This document shows, in pieces, positions 18,159 to 26,201 of a stretch of 64,000 nt of DNA. Within the stretch, counting starts at the first letter, position 1; each line of letters opens with the position of its first letter. The translations under genes were made by a program, and so were the position numbers. The notes below the pieces were generated by a model that had not been told where the DNA came from, did no database searches, and saw nothing but the letters and a program-made list of their open reading frames with translations. Source of the DNA: Shewanella sp. TC10 (lineage in GTDB: Bacteria; Pseudomonadota; Gammaproteobacteria; Enterobacterales; Shewanellaceae); the NCBI RefSeq assembly GCF_009663145.1, contig NZ_VKHR01000019.1:1-64000 (forward strand), written 5' to 3'.

Positions 18159-18512
18159 TCAAGCCGCTGTTTCCTCCTTATAGTCATACTCGAAGTCATC
18201 ATTTGTTTCAGCTGTTGGCGAAACGTGACGTTGAGCTAGGGGTTTATGGGTCAGGCGATTTAGCTGTTTCTCCAGCTTTTTACCCATTGCAGTAATTGCT
18301 GCGTAAAGGTTCTCGTTTTTCGCCTGGGCAAATAATTCTCCACTTGGCAAGCCTACTGAAGACTCAATCTTAAAGTTTTGCTTTTCCTGAGTAATGATAA
18401 CGTGTGGGTTTATTAATTGAATATCGTGTCGTGTTAACTTTTCAAACTGTCCTTCGATGCGTTCAAGAATTGGTGCAGTGACTTCAAGTTGCTTGCTAGT
18501 GATTTTCAGCAT
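18159..18512 (-). CDS. raiA: Ribosome hibernation factor RaiA (YfiA/HPF family)
   Basis: Stationary-phase ribosome-binding protein (117 aa, short HPF type). It begins MLKITSKQLEVTAPILERIEGQFEKL and carries the conserved basic helix AITAMGKKLEKQLNRLTHK. An acidic C-terminal tail (NDDFEYDYKEE) matches RaiA, which holds 70S ribosomes inactive, rather than the shorter Hpf. Located upstream of pheL-pheA on the same strand, as in E. coli. A near-consensus CRP site lies 58-73 bp upstream of the start, suggesting induction under carbon limitation. Confidence 0.92.
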   Translation of the reverse strand: MLKITSKQLEVTAPILERIEGQFEKLTRHDIQLINPHVIITQEKQNFKIESSVGLPSGELFAQAKNENLYAAITAMGKKLEKQLNRLTHKPLAQRHVSPTAETNDDFEYDYKEETAA

Positions 18513-18569
18513 ATTTCGAACCTTCTGTTGTTTGCTTGAATTCAGGTTACCAAGCTTACAGACAAAAAT

Positions 18570-18585
18570 CGTGATCTAAATCACA
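18570..18585. promoter_or_regulatory. CRP-type site upstream of raiA
   Basis: CGTGA-TCTAAA-TCACA differs from the TGTGA-N6-TCACA consensus at one half-site base, and is flanked by AAAAAT and TTTTAT. The position suits class I/II activation of raiA on the minus strand. CRP control is inferred. Confidence 0.6.
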
Positions 18586-19005
18586 TTTTATGGCTATTTT
18601 AGTCTGTTTGATTCTTATTTGATCGCTTAGACAAAATGGACAAAAAAGTCTCCAAATTTACTTGTAATCTCGATTTATTAAGCTCATATTGGAATGGATA
18701 ACACAGTCAGTGAATCTTAAATTTCAGTTAATCTTGTTTACAAAATAACCTGTTGCTTCAGTCCCAACACGCTTCATTTTTCTTGAATTTTCTTTCTAAA
18801 ATCTTGCTCAATTCCTTTTTACTCTAGTCTTGTATAACTACAGTCTTGTATAAAGAGTATTCGCTTGTTAAAAACTGCGATTTTTGCACACATTCATTAC
18901 TTATCTTTACGTTTCTACCCTATCAGAGGTAGTTGGGTGCCTTTATAATCGATATTGAGTACAATCTATTAATTATTACTTTTAATAGATTTTACGGCGA
19001 ATAAT
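18586..19005. other. Intergenic region between raiA and cytochrome b561, with a tandem repeat
   Basis: No convincing gene. AGTCTTGTATAA occurs twice (18826-18837 and 18842-18853) in a 16-bp repeat unit, which may be a pair of regulator half-sites. The rest is AT-rich promoter-like DNA. Confidence 0.4.
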
Positions 19006-19686
19006 ATGAGTATAGAACAAAAAAAAATTAAGGTATGGGATATACCCACTCGTTTATTTCATTGGCTCACAGTTGGGTTGCTATTTTCACTGTGGTGGAC
19101 TGCTGATAGCGGTGAAATGGAGTGGCATCAAATATGTGCCTATAGCTTTATGGTGTTGATTATTTCAAGACTTTTATGGGGTGTTGTTGGCAGTGAAACC
19201 TCACGCTTTACAGATTTTGTTGCCGGCCCTAAAAAAGTACTGAACTATCTCACGGGTAAGCAAGAATCGACCGTTGTTGGCCATAACCCTCTTGGAGGCT
19301 ATATGGTTTTGTTTATGCTAACGGTTTTAAGCTTACAGTTATTTAGCGGTTTATTTTCTAGTGATGATATTTTTACTGAAGGCCCTTTATATTCAATGGT
19401 GTCTTCAGATGTAGGTGCATGGTTTACTTGGCTACATAAAGTCAATTTTAATGTGATTTTAGGCTGTATTATATTGCATGTATCTGTCATTTTGCTTTAT
19501 GCAATTAAGGGGAACAACTTAGTGACGGCTATGGTTTCGGGTAATAAAAAACTTACCGATGAAGAGTACAAAAAGTTATCAAAAGAGCCTAAAATGACCT
19601 CGTCACTTTTAGCTATTGTGATAGTTGCTTTGATTGGTTTAGTGATTGGCTATTGGTTAATCGCACCCATTGTAGCGTATCTCTAA
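19006..19686 (+). CDS. Cytochrome b561-family protein
   Basis: Inner-membrane dihaem cytochrome b (226 aa) of the Ni-hydrogenase/cytochrome b561 type. IKVWDIPTRLFHWLTVGLLFSLWW carries the first haem His, and RLLWGVVGSETSRF is a family marker. Later histidines (WFTWLHKVNFNVILGCIILHVSVILLYAIKGNNL) complete the ligands. A C-terminal membrane segment follows a short cytoplasmic stretch. It converges on a cytochrome c' gene. In related genomes such pairs are often thought to exchange electrons, but no partner is proven here. Confidence 0.85.
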   Translation: MSIEQKKIKVWDIPTRLFHWLTVGLLFSLWWTADSGEMEWHQICAYSFMVLIISRLLWGVVGSETSRFTDFVAGPKKVLNYLTGKQESTVVGHNPLGGYMVLFMLTVLSLQLFSGLFSSDDIFTEGPLYSMVSSDVGAWFTWLHKVNFNVILGCIILHVSVILLYAIKGNNLVTAMVSGNKKLTDEEYKKLSKEPKMTSSLLAIVIVALIGLVIGYWLIAPIVAYL

Positions 19687-19773
19687 CAGCAATAAAGTAA
19701 GCTTGGTTATTGTAACAATTTTTAGAATGAAACTTGTTGTCATGGGGCCTAACGCATTTATGTGTTGTACCTG

Positions 19774-19817
19774 ACAAGCAATAAAAAGCCCACTCGCGTG
19801 GGCTTTTTATTGCTTGT
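19774..19817. terminator. Long symmetrical bidirectional terminator
   Basis: Two perfect 20-base arms around the loop TCGC: the left arm is ACAAGCAATAAAAAGCCCAC, the right its exact complement. It serves the convergent cytochrome b561 and cytochrome c' genes. Confidence 0.88.
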
Positions 19818-19860
19818 GATTAATCATCTATTGAATCACTATCATTCTATTGAAAGAAGG

Positions 19861-20310
19861 TTAGTCTTTCTTGTACATATCGTGGCAACCTTTACAGCTT
19901 TTACCTGTATTGCCAAATGCTTGCTTAATTTGTTTTTTGTCACCAGTTTGAGCAGCAATATTTAACTTAGCAGCATTCTCTTGGAATGTGGTCATCTTGC
20001 TATCAAAATCAGCTTTGTTGCTCCAAACCTTTGCAAGTGCTTCTGTATCACCTTTGTCTGAACCATCAATGAAACCTTCATGAGGTATCTTTGATAGTGC
20101 GTCAAGGTTTGCAGCGCGAGTTTGAAACACAGTTAAGTCAAAATCCTTTTTACCTTTTAACATTGCGCCCATATCACCAAATTGATAACGGATCAGACTA
20201 AATCCTGATTTACGGTAATCAATTGCATCATCAGCATCCTCAAAGTTATGTGCATTAACTGATGGGATAAGTAGCGCGCTCACAGCGATTGCAAAAATTG
20301 TGCTTTTCAT
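19861..20310 (-). CDS. Cytochrome c' (class II cytochrome c)
   Basis: Periplasmic haem protein (149 aa) with an N-terminal signal peptide MKSTIFAIAVSALLIPSVNA and a single haem-attachment motif CKGCH near the C-terminus, the class II placement. The helical middle region (AIDYRKSGFSLIRYQFGDMGAMLKGK… AAKLNIAAQTGDKKQIKQAF) matches the four-helix bundle. Family members bind NO or CO, or carry electrons; the role here is not fixed by sequence. It converges on the cytochrome b561 gene. Confidence 0.9.
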   Translation of the reverse strand: MKSTIFAIAVSALLIPSVNAHNFEDADDAIDYRKSGFSLIRYQFGDMGAMLKGKKDFDLTVFQTRAANLDALSKIPHEGFIDGSDKGDTEALAKVWSNKADFDSKMTTFQENAAKLNIAAQTGDKKQIKQAFGNTGKSCKGCHDMYKKD

Positions 20311-20518
20311 AAGTTTTCTCTTATTTTCTAATTATATGACAGGTGGTGTAAGTCACATTTTACACATAATTTTGATCTGAGTGCGAGACTTGTTTGCGTG
20401 TATTTGTAACGAAAATTGAGAAAAATGCGAAAATAAAATTAAATGCAGATTTACTTTTTGCTGGATAAGAAAAATTGGTACACTTTGTACTGTTGAGGCA
20501 TTACTAAAAGAGAGTGTT

Positions 20519-20797
20519 ATGCGAGCCGATTGGGATTCTGTTGTCGAAAAAGTACTAAGCTATCCAAATTCTGATGAATTGGGTATTTTGTTTCAGTTAC
20601 TGTTAACTGAAGAAGAACGAAGTGCTGTAGCTGGGCGATTGAAAGTGTTTCAGTTATTACTAGAGGGCGATCTAAGCCAACGACAAATCTCGGCTGATTA
20701 TCAAGTGAGTATTGCCACTATTACTCGTTGTTCAAATTATTTAAAAAATATGCAGCCAGAGCAGAAACAAAAAATCCAACAGTTATTGTTGGATTAG
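20519..20797 (+). CDS. trpR: Trp operon repressor
   Basis: TrpR-family helix-turn-helix repressor (92 aa). LLTEEERSAVAGRLKVFQLLLEGDLSQRQISADYQVSIATITRCSNYLK covers the tryptophan-binding and DNA-reading helices typical of the family. It begins GTT ATG with AGAGAG upstream and stands alone. The last codons also encode the terminator of the gene arriving from the other strand. A dyad GTAC-ACTTT-GTAC about 30 bp upstream is not a good match to the Trp operator. Confidence 0.93.
   Translation: MRADWDSVVEKVLSYPNSDELGILFQLLLTEEERSAVAGRLKVFQLLLEGDLSQRQISADYQVSIATITRCSNYLKNMQPEQKQKIQQLLLD
20768..20795 (-). terminator. Minus-strand terminator inside trpR
   Basis: On the minus strand, AATCCAACA and TGTTGGATT form a 9-bp stem followed by TTTTT. 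It lies 33 bp after the stop of the convergent small membrane-protein gene, entirely within the 3' end of trpR. Confidence 0.7.
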
Positions 20798-20827
20798 TAT
20801 AGTTAGTGACAAGCCATTCATCTTAAA

Positions 20828-21217
20828 TCAGTTGAATTTAGCTCTTGCCTGAACGCTGGGGATTTTATGGTGTCGATAGCTTATTCTTCTTATTAAGATA
20901 TAAGTCCCATAGGTGAATAGACAAATTGCAATAACGACACCTGAGTCTCTAGAAAGAAAGCGAAATATTAAACCGGCTGACATGATGTATATAAATGGCA
21001 GGTAACCATAAATTGACTCGGGCAGTATGCCTGAAATTCGTTTTCTTTTGCGGTCTGTTCTGCGGTTTTTTGAACGCTGATTCCAAATGTGCGCACCGTA
21101 AAAAAATACCAGCAGTGAAGCAATGATGGCGTATGGCTCTTTGAGCAAGGCAACGCTACCTGCACCTATAACCATGTAAGTGAAAGGCAAAATCTCATAA
21201 ATCGGTTTAATTAACAT
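20828..21217 (-). CDS. Small membrane protein with internal duplication
   Basis: 129-residue protein of unknown function made of two similar halves. IYEILPFTYMVIGAGS… FFYGAHIWNQRS (first half) parallels IYGYLPFIYIMSAGLI… FTYGTYILIRRI (second half). Each half has two membrane segments and ends in Arg/Lys, with a basic linker RRTDRKRKR between, giving a predicted four-helix topology. ATG at 21217 is chosen because GGAG lies 5 bp upstream; a GTG at 21223 overlaps that ribosome binding site. Its upstream region folds into two hairpins. I do not recognise the family. Confidence 0.65.
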   Translation of the reverse strand: MLIKPIYEILPFTYMVIGAGSVALLKEPYAIIASLLVFFYGAHIWNQRSKNRRTDRKRKRISGILPESIYGYLPFIYIMSAGLIFRFLSRDSGVVIAICLFTYGTYILIRRISYRHHKIPSVQARAKFN

Positions 21218-21407
21218 AAGCACTCCGTCGCTTGTGATTAATCATAAGTAAGTCTCTTCAGGTTAAGTCTATAACCTCAGCTATGGCTTACTACGAGTAC
21301 ACTCCTGAATAATTCAGAGTGCTGGCTTAATTGGTCTCTTTTACTTGTGTTAGTTAATGCATATTTACGCTTGTAAATACTAATCAACTAATATGAATAA
21401 TAACGCA
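21218..21407. other. Leader region with two hairpins
   Basis: AGTAAG/CTTACT (21247-21292) encloses AGGTTA/TAACCT. A second, CACTC-C-TGAAT/ATTCAGAGTG with a one-base bulge, spans 21300-21321. Both would lie in the 5' leader of the duplicated membrane-protein gene on the minus strand. No open reading frame is supported. Confidence 0.35.
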
Positions 21408-21444
21408 AAAAAAATACGTTACCCAAAAAATTGGCTAACGTATC
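21408..21444 (-). terminator. slyD terminator
   Basis: On the minus strand, ATACGTTA and TAACGTAT arms with extra G-C pairs are followed by eight T, 80 bp after slyD. Confidence 0.8.
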
Positions 21445-21522
21445 TTTGATTTCAAACTTTAGGTTTAGTATTAAATCGCTAAGTTATTGAATTAAGCAAA
21501 TGTGCTTAATTATACTTATCGC

Positions 21523-22080
21523 TTAATGACAGCCACAGCCGCCGTTTCCGTCACAACCTGGCTTTTCAGTATCACATTGTTCATGCTCGTGAGCATGGTC
21601 GTGACCACACCCGCCTGCTGCATGTACATGGCCGTGTGCTACTTCCTCAGCAGTCGCTTCGCGAACGTCCATAACTTCAACACTGAAGTTTAAGGCTTGA
21701 CCTGCTAAAGGATGGTTACCATCAACTACGACTACGGTATCTTTTACTTCAGTCACTTGAACTGGACGTTGACCCATTTCAGTTTCAGCAATAAAACGCA
21801 TACCAGGAACAATATCTTCAATATCGCCGAAAGCTTCTAGAGGAACTTCCTGTTTAAGGCCTTCGTGGTATTCGCCGTATGCAAATTCAGTAGGAATGTT
21901 GGTATCAAACTTATCACCAGCTACTTTACCTTCAAGCTCGGTTTCTAAACCAGGGATTAAGCCTTCAGTGCCATGAAGATAAACCATAGGCTCAGCTTCA
22001 AATGAACTTTCGATTAGCTGTCCATCTTGGTCTTTTAAACGGTAGTGAATAGTCACTGCTGAATGTTTTGTGATTTTCAT
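21523..22080 (-). CDS. slyD: FKBP-type peptidyl-prolyl isomerase SlyD
   Basis: Prolyl isomerase, chaperone and nickel-binding protein (185 aa). The FKBP domain (about 1-145) has FDTNIPTEFAYGEYHEGLKQEVP and DGNHPLAGQALNFSVEVMDV, with the SlyD insert-in-flap chaperone region between. The tail after residue 148 is His/Cys-rich (HGHVHAAGGCGHDHAHEHEQ and CGCH at the end), the metal-binding extension used in nickel delivery to hydrogenase. TTGGAGTCGTT precedes the ATG. Confidence 0.96.
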   Translation of the reverse strand: MKITKHSAVTIHYRLKDQDGQLIESSFEAEPMVYLHGTEGLIPGLETELEGKVAGDKFDTNIPTEFAYGEYHEGLKQEVPLEAFGDIEDIVPGMRFIAETEMGQRPVQVTEVKDTVVVVDGNHPLAGQALNFSVEVMDVREATAEEVAHGHVHAAGGCGHDHAHEHEQCDTEKPGCDGNGGCGCH

Positions 22081-22499
22081 AACGACTCCAATTCATAATG
22101 TGGCGGCATGATAATACTTTTTGTTATTAGGGGAAATGATTTGTATCAGCTTTTGCTTATTCAATCACATGTTTTGGAAATTCAGTTAGATGAATCAATT
22201 TCATCTAGGAATAAAAAAGTAATGAAGTTAAGAATACTGATTAACAAAGCTTGATAGTTTTTTTAGCCCTAAAGCTTATGTTTATACTATTAGTGTATTA
22301 AATTTAGCCAGTGAAAGGTTTAATCTATTGTTTTTTTGGTACTTTATTTGGTGCTTCGTCTACCCTTTACGTTAACGTAAATCTCAATTTTACTCTATAA
22401 AGCCTGCCCATATTGTATAAAATATGAGGTTTAAGCTATTTAAGGGCTAATTTAGATTGATGTGGAATATGTGCTTTGAAATAAAGCTATGCCAAGGGG
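22081..22499. other. Intergenic region before the thr leader
   Basis: AT-rich. It holds the divergent slyD promoter region. I see no gene or clear repeat. Confidence 0.3.
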
Positions 22500-22533
22500 T
22501 TGACAACAGACATGTAAAAAAGCAATTCTATTA
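22500..22533 (+). promoter_or_regulatory. thrLp: Possible thr operon promoter
   Basis: TTGACA at 22500-22505 is a perfect -35, but the best -10-like hexamer, TATTAT, is 23 bp away, longer than usual. It lies about 40 bp upstream of the leader ATG. The exact promoter is uncertain. Confidence 0.4.
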
Positions 22534-22571
22534 TTAATTCAAAACAAATACATAAAAATTAGTCGAGTGTC

Positions 22572-22646
22572 ATGATGAAAATCCAGTTCCACGTTGTAGC
22601 TACCATTATTACAACCACCACAATTAACATTGTGGGGGCGGGCTGA
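22572..22646 (+). CDS. thrL: thr operon leader peptide
   Basis: A 24-codon frame beginning MMKIQFHVVATII, then four Thr codons in a row, an INIV stretch and a terminal GAG before TGA. It contains five Thr and four Ile codons plus several Val. The location and the GAG ending match E. coli thrL, where Thr and Ile starvation relieve attenuation. The second ATG (22575) is an equally possible start. The stop lies 27 bases before the attenuator stem, and GCGGGCT at its end can pair with AGCCCGC of the terminator to form the antiterminator. Confidence 0.88.
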   Translation: MMKIQFHVVATIITTTTINIVGAG

Positions 22647-22671
22647 GTACACCCTAAAGAATTTTTACAAC

Positions 22672-22705
22672 AAGCCCGCTTCCCAAAAAGAAGCGGGCTT
22701 TTTGT
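22672..22705 (+). terminator. thr attenuator terminator
   Basis: AAGCCCGCTT and AAGCGGGCTT form a perfect 10-bp stem with loop CCCAAAAAG, followed by TTTGTTTT. It lies between the leader peptide and thrA. Confidence 0.9.
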
Positions 22706-22772
22706 TTTCAGACTTTAAAAAATATTTCGAATTTAAATTTAACTTAGCGCTAGCGAGTATAGGGAGTAGAAA

Positions 22773-25241
22773 ATGAAAGTAATGAAATTTGGTGGGACCT
22801 CGTTAGCCAATTGGCAGCGCTTTCTGATGGCGGCAGATATCATTGAGGAATCTGCCAAGTCGGAATCAATTGCAACAGTGTTATCAGCGCCAGCAACTGT
22901 CACAAATGGATTACTTGACCTTGTTGATTTAGCTCAGAAGGGTGAAGAATACTCTGCTGTATTGAATCATATTGAAAATGTGTTCAATGGCTTGTTTGAG
23001 GAAGCTGCTGAGCAGTTAATTTCACAACAACAAAAAAGCCTGTTAGAAAGCAAACTGGCTTCACAATTGCTTGATTGGAATGACAAGCTTACCGGGATTA
23101 AATTGCTCAATGAGTGTCCAGATCACGTGCAAGCACAGGTGGTCGTGTCTGGTGAGCGTTTATCTGCAGCGCTAATGGAGCAAGTGATGTTAGCTAAATC
23201 ACTTTCAGCTGCGCAGTTTGATCCCACTCAGTTGTTCTTGGCTCACGGAAAAGCATTAGAGTCTGTCGTTGATATTAGTGTCAGTAAGCCTAGGTTTGCG
23301 GCTCTTGCATTAGATGAAGCGCGAGTGTGGATCATGCCAGGTTTTACTGCAGCAAATGAACAAGGTAAAACCGTAACTCTAGGCCGTAATGGCTCTGACT
23401 ACTCTGCTGCTGTGCTAGCTGCTTGTCTGGATGCTTCTAGTTGTGAAATTTGGACTGACGTAGATGGTGTTTATAATACCGATCCTCGGGTGGTAGCAGA
23501 TGCAAAACTGTTAGAGCAGCTGAGTTACCAAGAAGCGATGGAGTTGTCATATTTTGGTGCTAAAGTCCTGCATCCAAAAACAATCGCCCCCATTGCTCAA
23601 TATCATATTCCTTGCTACATCAAAAATAGTTTTAACCCCTCAGCTCCAGGGACTTTGGTATCTAATGAAGTAGATAAAACAGGTTTACAGGTCAAAGCGA
23701 TTTCTAACCTTGATAATCAAACCATGTTTAATATTTCAGGTCCTGGCATGAAAGGCATGGTGGGAATGGCCAGCCGTACCCTTGAAGCCATATCTAGAAG
23801 TGGCATCTCTGTTTCCTTAATAACGCAAAGTTCTTCTGAGTACAGCATCAGCTTTTGTGTTAACACTGATGAAGCAGAAAAAGCTAAACAGGCACTTGAA
23901 TTAGAATTTGAATTAGAGATCCAATCGGAATTACTAGAGCCAATTGAATTAAGGCAAGATTTAGCCATTGTGTCGTTAATTGGCGATGGAATGAAAACCC
24001 ATAAAGGTGCTGCTGCGAAGTTCTTCAGCGCACTTGCTAAAGCAAGCGTTAATATTGTTGCTATTGCTCAAGGTTCATCAGAACGTTCTATTTCAACCGT
24101 TATTCAGCAGCGTAAAACCAAACATGCTATTAGTGCCTGTCATCAAGCCTTCTTCGATGTCCAACAATATTTGGATGTGTTCTTAGTTGGAGCCGGCAAT
24201 GTTGGCGCAGGGCTGTTGGAGCAAATCAAACAGCAATCTGCAATGTTAAAAGAGCAACATATCACCATGAGAGTGTGTGGCGTTGCTAACTCACGTAAAA
24301 TGCTGTTAAACAGTGATGGAGTTGATTTAGCTAATTGGCAATCATTACTGGCCGATTGTGATACGCAATATGATTTATCTGAACTCTTTAATTGGGGCAA
24401 AGAGCAGCAATTGCTTAACCCTGTGTTAGTGGACTGTACTTCAAGTGAGCTAGTTTCAGACAGATATGTCGATGCGATGAATGCAGGTTTCCATGTTGTC
24501 ACCCCTAATAAGAAAGCGAATACTCGTGATTATCAATATTATCAGAAACTGCGTACTACAGCGCTTTTACAACGCCGTCAGTTTTTGTATGAAACGACAG
24601 TCGGAGCTGGACTTCCTGTAATAGATAACCTGAAGAAACTGTTATTTGCAGGCGATAAATTACAACGTTTTAACGGTATTTTATCGGGTTCGCTCTCATA
24701 TATATTTGGCATGCTAGATGAGGGAATGAGCCTATCTGAAGCAACTTCAATCGCACGGGATAAATGTTTCACAGAACCCGATCCTCGTGAGGATTTAAGT
24801 GGGATGGATGTCGCACGTAAAGTGTTAATTTTAGCTCGTGAAGTGGGCATGGAATTAGAACTTGAAGATATCAATGTAGAATCTGTGTTACCTAGTTCGT
24901 TTGATGATTCAGGTGATATCGATACCTTTATGAATAACCTTCCTAAACTTGATGCAGAAGTCGGCGCCAGAGTTGAAGCTGCCAAGGCTGAAGGAAAAGT
25001 GCTTCGATACGTGGGGCAAATTGAATCGGGAAAATGTTATGTACGTATCGCCGAAGTGGATGCAAGCGATCCTTTATATAGTGTTAAAGGCGGCGAGAAT
25101 GCGCTGGCATTCTACAGTCGTTACTATCAGCCAATTCCATTCGTGCTAAGAGGTTATGGCGCGGGGACAGATGTGACAGCTGCTGGAGCATTTGCTGATG
25201 TGTTAAGAACATTAAATTGGACTCGTGAGGTAGGGTTATGA
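22773..25241 (+). CDS. thrA: Bifunctional aspartokinase / homoserine dehydrogenase I
   Basis: First and third steps of the aspartate-to-threonine branch in one 822-aa chain. The aspartokinase (about 1-290) has [19 protein letters not shown] and [11 protein letters not shown]. Two ACT domains follow (about 315-460, [22 protein letters not shown] and [19 protein letters not shown]), the site of threonine inhibition in relatives. Homoserine dehydrogenase (about 464-822) starts [16 protein letters not shown] and includes NKKANT and [12 protein letters not shown]. It overlaps thrB by ATGA, and thrC follows. Expression is probably attenuated through the thr leader. Confidence 0.97.
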   Translation: MKVMKFGGTSLANWQRFLMAADIIEESAKSESIATVLSAPATVTNGLLDLVDLAQKGEEYSAVLNHIENVFNGLFEEAAEQLISQQQKSLLESKLASQLLDWNDKLTGIKLLNECPDHVQAQVVVSGERLSAALMEQVMLAKSLSAAQFDPTQLFLAHGKALESVVDISVSKPRFAALALDEARVWIMPGFTAANEQGKTVTLGRNGSDYSAAVLAACLDASSCEIWTDVDGVYNTDPRVVADAKLLEQLSYQEAMELSYFGAKVLHPKTIAPIAQYHIPCYIKNSFNPSAPGTLVSNEVDKTGLQVKAISNLDNQTMFNISGPGMKGMVGMASRTLEAISRSGISVSLITQSSSEYSISFCVNTDEAEKAKQALELEFELEIQSELLEPIELRQDLAIVSLIGDGMKTHKGAAAKFFSALAKASVNIVAIAQGSSERSISTVIQQRKTKHAISACHQAFFDVQQYLDVFLVGAGNVGAGLLEQIKQQSAMLKEQHITMRVCGVANSRKMLLNSDGVDLANWQSLLADCDTQYDLSELFNWGKEQQLLNPVLVDCTSSELVSDRYVDAMNAGFHVVTPNKKANTRDYQYYQKLRTTALLQRRQFLYETTVGAGLPVIDNLKKLLFAGDKLQRFNGILSGSLSYIFGMLDEGMSLSEATSIARDKCFTEPDPREDLSGMDVARKVLILAREVGMELELEDINVESVLPSSFDDSGDIDTFMNNLPKLDAEVGARVEAAKAEGKVLRYVGQIESGKCYVRIAEVDASDPLYSVKGGENALAFYSRYYQPIPFVLRGYGAGTDVTAAGAFADVLRTLNWTREVGL

Positions 25242-26170
25242 GCATAACAGTGTATGCACCTGCTTCGATGGGAAATGTCGGAGTTGGCTACGATTTGCTT
25301 GGCGCTGCACTTGCGCCAATTGATGGCAGTTTATTAGGTGACAGAGTGATGATAGAAGCGGCAGCAACTGGCGTGCATTACTCTCAATCGGGGCCTTGGG
25401 CGCACAAATTGCCTGATGACGGTAAACAAAATATTGTTTACCAATGCGCAGAGTTTTTTCTAGAAAAGCTAAACAGCTCAGAAGGTGTCGCGATTGGATT
25501 AGAGAAGAATCTTCCAGTAGGAAGTGGCTTAGGTTCAAGCGCAAGCTCTGTTGTTGCAGCATTATATGCACTTAATGAACACTTTGAGCGACCTTTTGAT
25601 GAACAAGCTTTATTGTTATTAATGGGTGAGTTTGAGGGAATGATCTCGGGCAGTGTGCACTTTGATAATGTTGCGCCGTGCTATTTAGGTGGAATGCAGT
25701 TAATGCTAAATACGCCTAAAAAAGTTTGCGCGACTATCCCAAGTTTTAAGCAATGGTATTGGGTTGTGGCTTATCCAGGTATTTCACTTTCAACGGCGAA
25801 AATGCGCGAATTATTACCCAGTCAATATGATAAATCTGTGGCCATTGATTTTGCCCGTCATTTAAGTGCTTTTGTTCATGCAAGCTACCAGCAAGATGCT
25901 GACCTTGCTATATCGGTACTGAAAGATGTGATGGCTGAGCCATATCGCGCTGATGCAATACCTGGTTACAGCAATGCACGAAGTGAGCTTGAAAAGCTGG
26001 GAATGCTAACTACTGGTATTTCTGGCAGTGGTCCTACGTTATTTTCTGTTACTGATTCACTTGAAACAGCACAAGCTGCTCAAGCGTGGTTAGAGCAACA
26101 TTATTTATCTCAGACTGGTGGTTTTGCCCATGTCTGTAAGCTGGATGAGTCTGGTACTCGTCGGGTTTAA
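25238..26170 (+). CDS. thrB: Homoserine kinase
   Basis: GHMP-family kinase (310 aa) that phosphorylates homoserine. The start is [22 protein letters not shown]. The ATP-binding loop is [18 protein letters not shown] and the C-terminal motif [14 protein letters not shown]. The ATG overlaps the thrA stop (ATGA), giving translational coupling. Confidence 0.97.
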   Translation: MSITVYAPASMGNVGVGYDLLGAALAPIDGSLLGDRVMIEAAATGVHYSQSGPWAHKLPDDGKQNIVYQCAEFFLEKLNSSEGVAIGLEKNLPVGSGLGSSASSVVAALYALNEHFERPFDEQALLLLMGEFEGMISGSVHFDNVAPCYLGGMQLMLNTPKKVCATIPSFKQWYWVVAYPGISLSTAKMRELLPSQYDKSVAIDFARHLSAFVHASYQQDADLAISVLKDVMAEPYRADAIPGYSNARSELEKLGMLTTGISGSGPTLFSVTDSLETAQAAQAWLEQHYLSQTGGFAHVCKLDESGTRRV

Positions 26171-26201
26171 CTCTGAATTATTTTTGATTAAGGCGTTAAA
26201 A

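Noticed and set aside
19762..19965. 67-codon frame overlapping the cytochrome c' gene end
   Set aside because: It crosses the long terminator palindrome and is antisense to a well-supported gene.
20478..20490. GTAC-ACTTT-GTAC dyad before trpR as an autoregulatory Trp operator
   Set aside because: The spacing between half-sites and the missing CTAG cores do not match the Trp operator. Kept only as a remark.
26118..26201. Open frame extending thrC 28 codons upstream
   Set aside because: It overlaps the end of thrB in another frame and adds residues without ThrC similarity. ATG at 26202 gives the normal family length.
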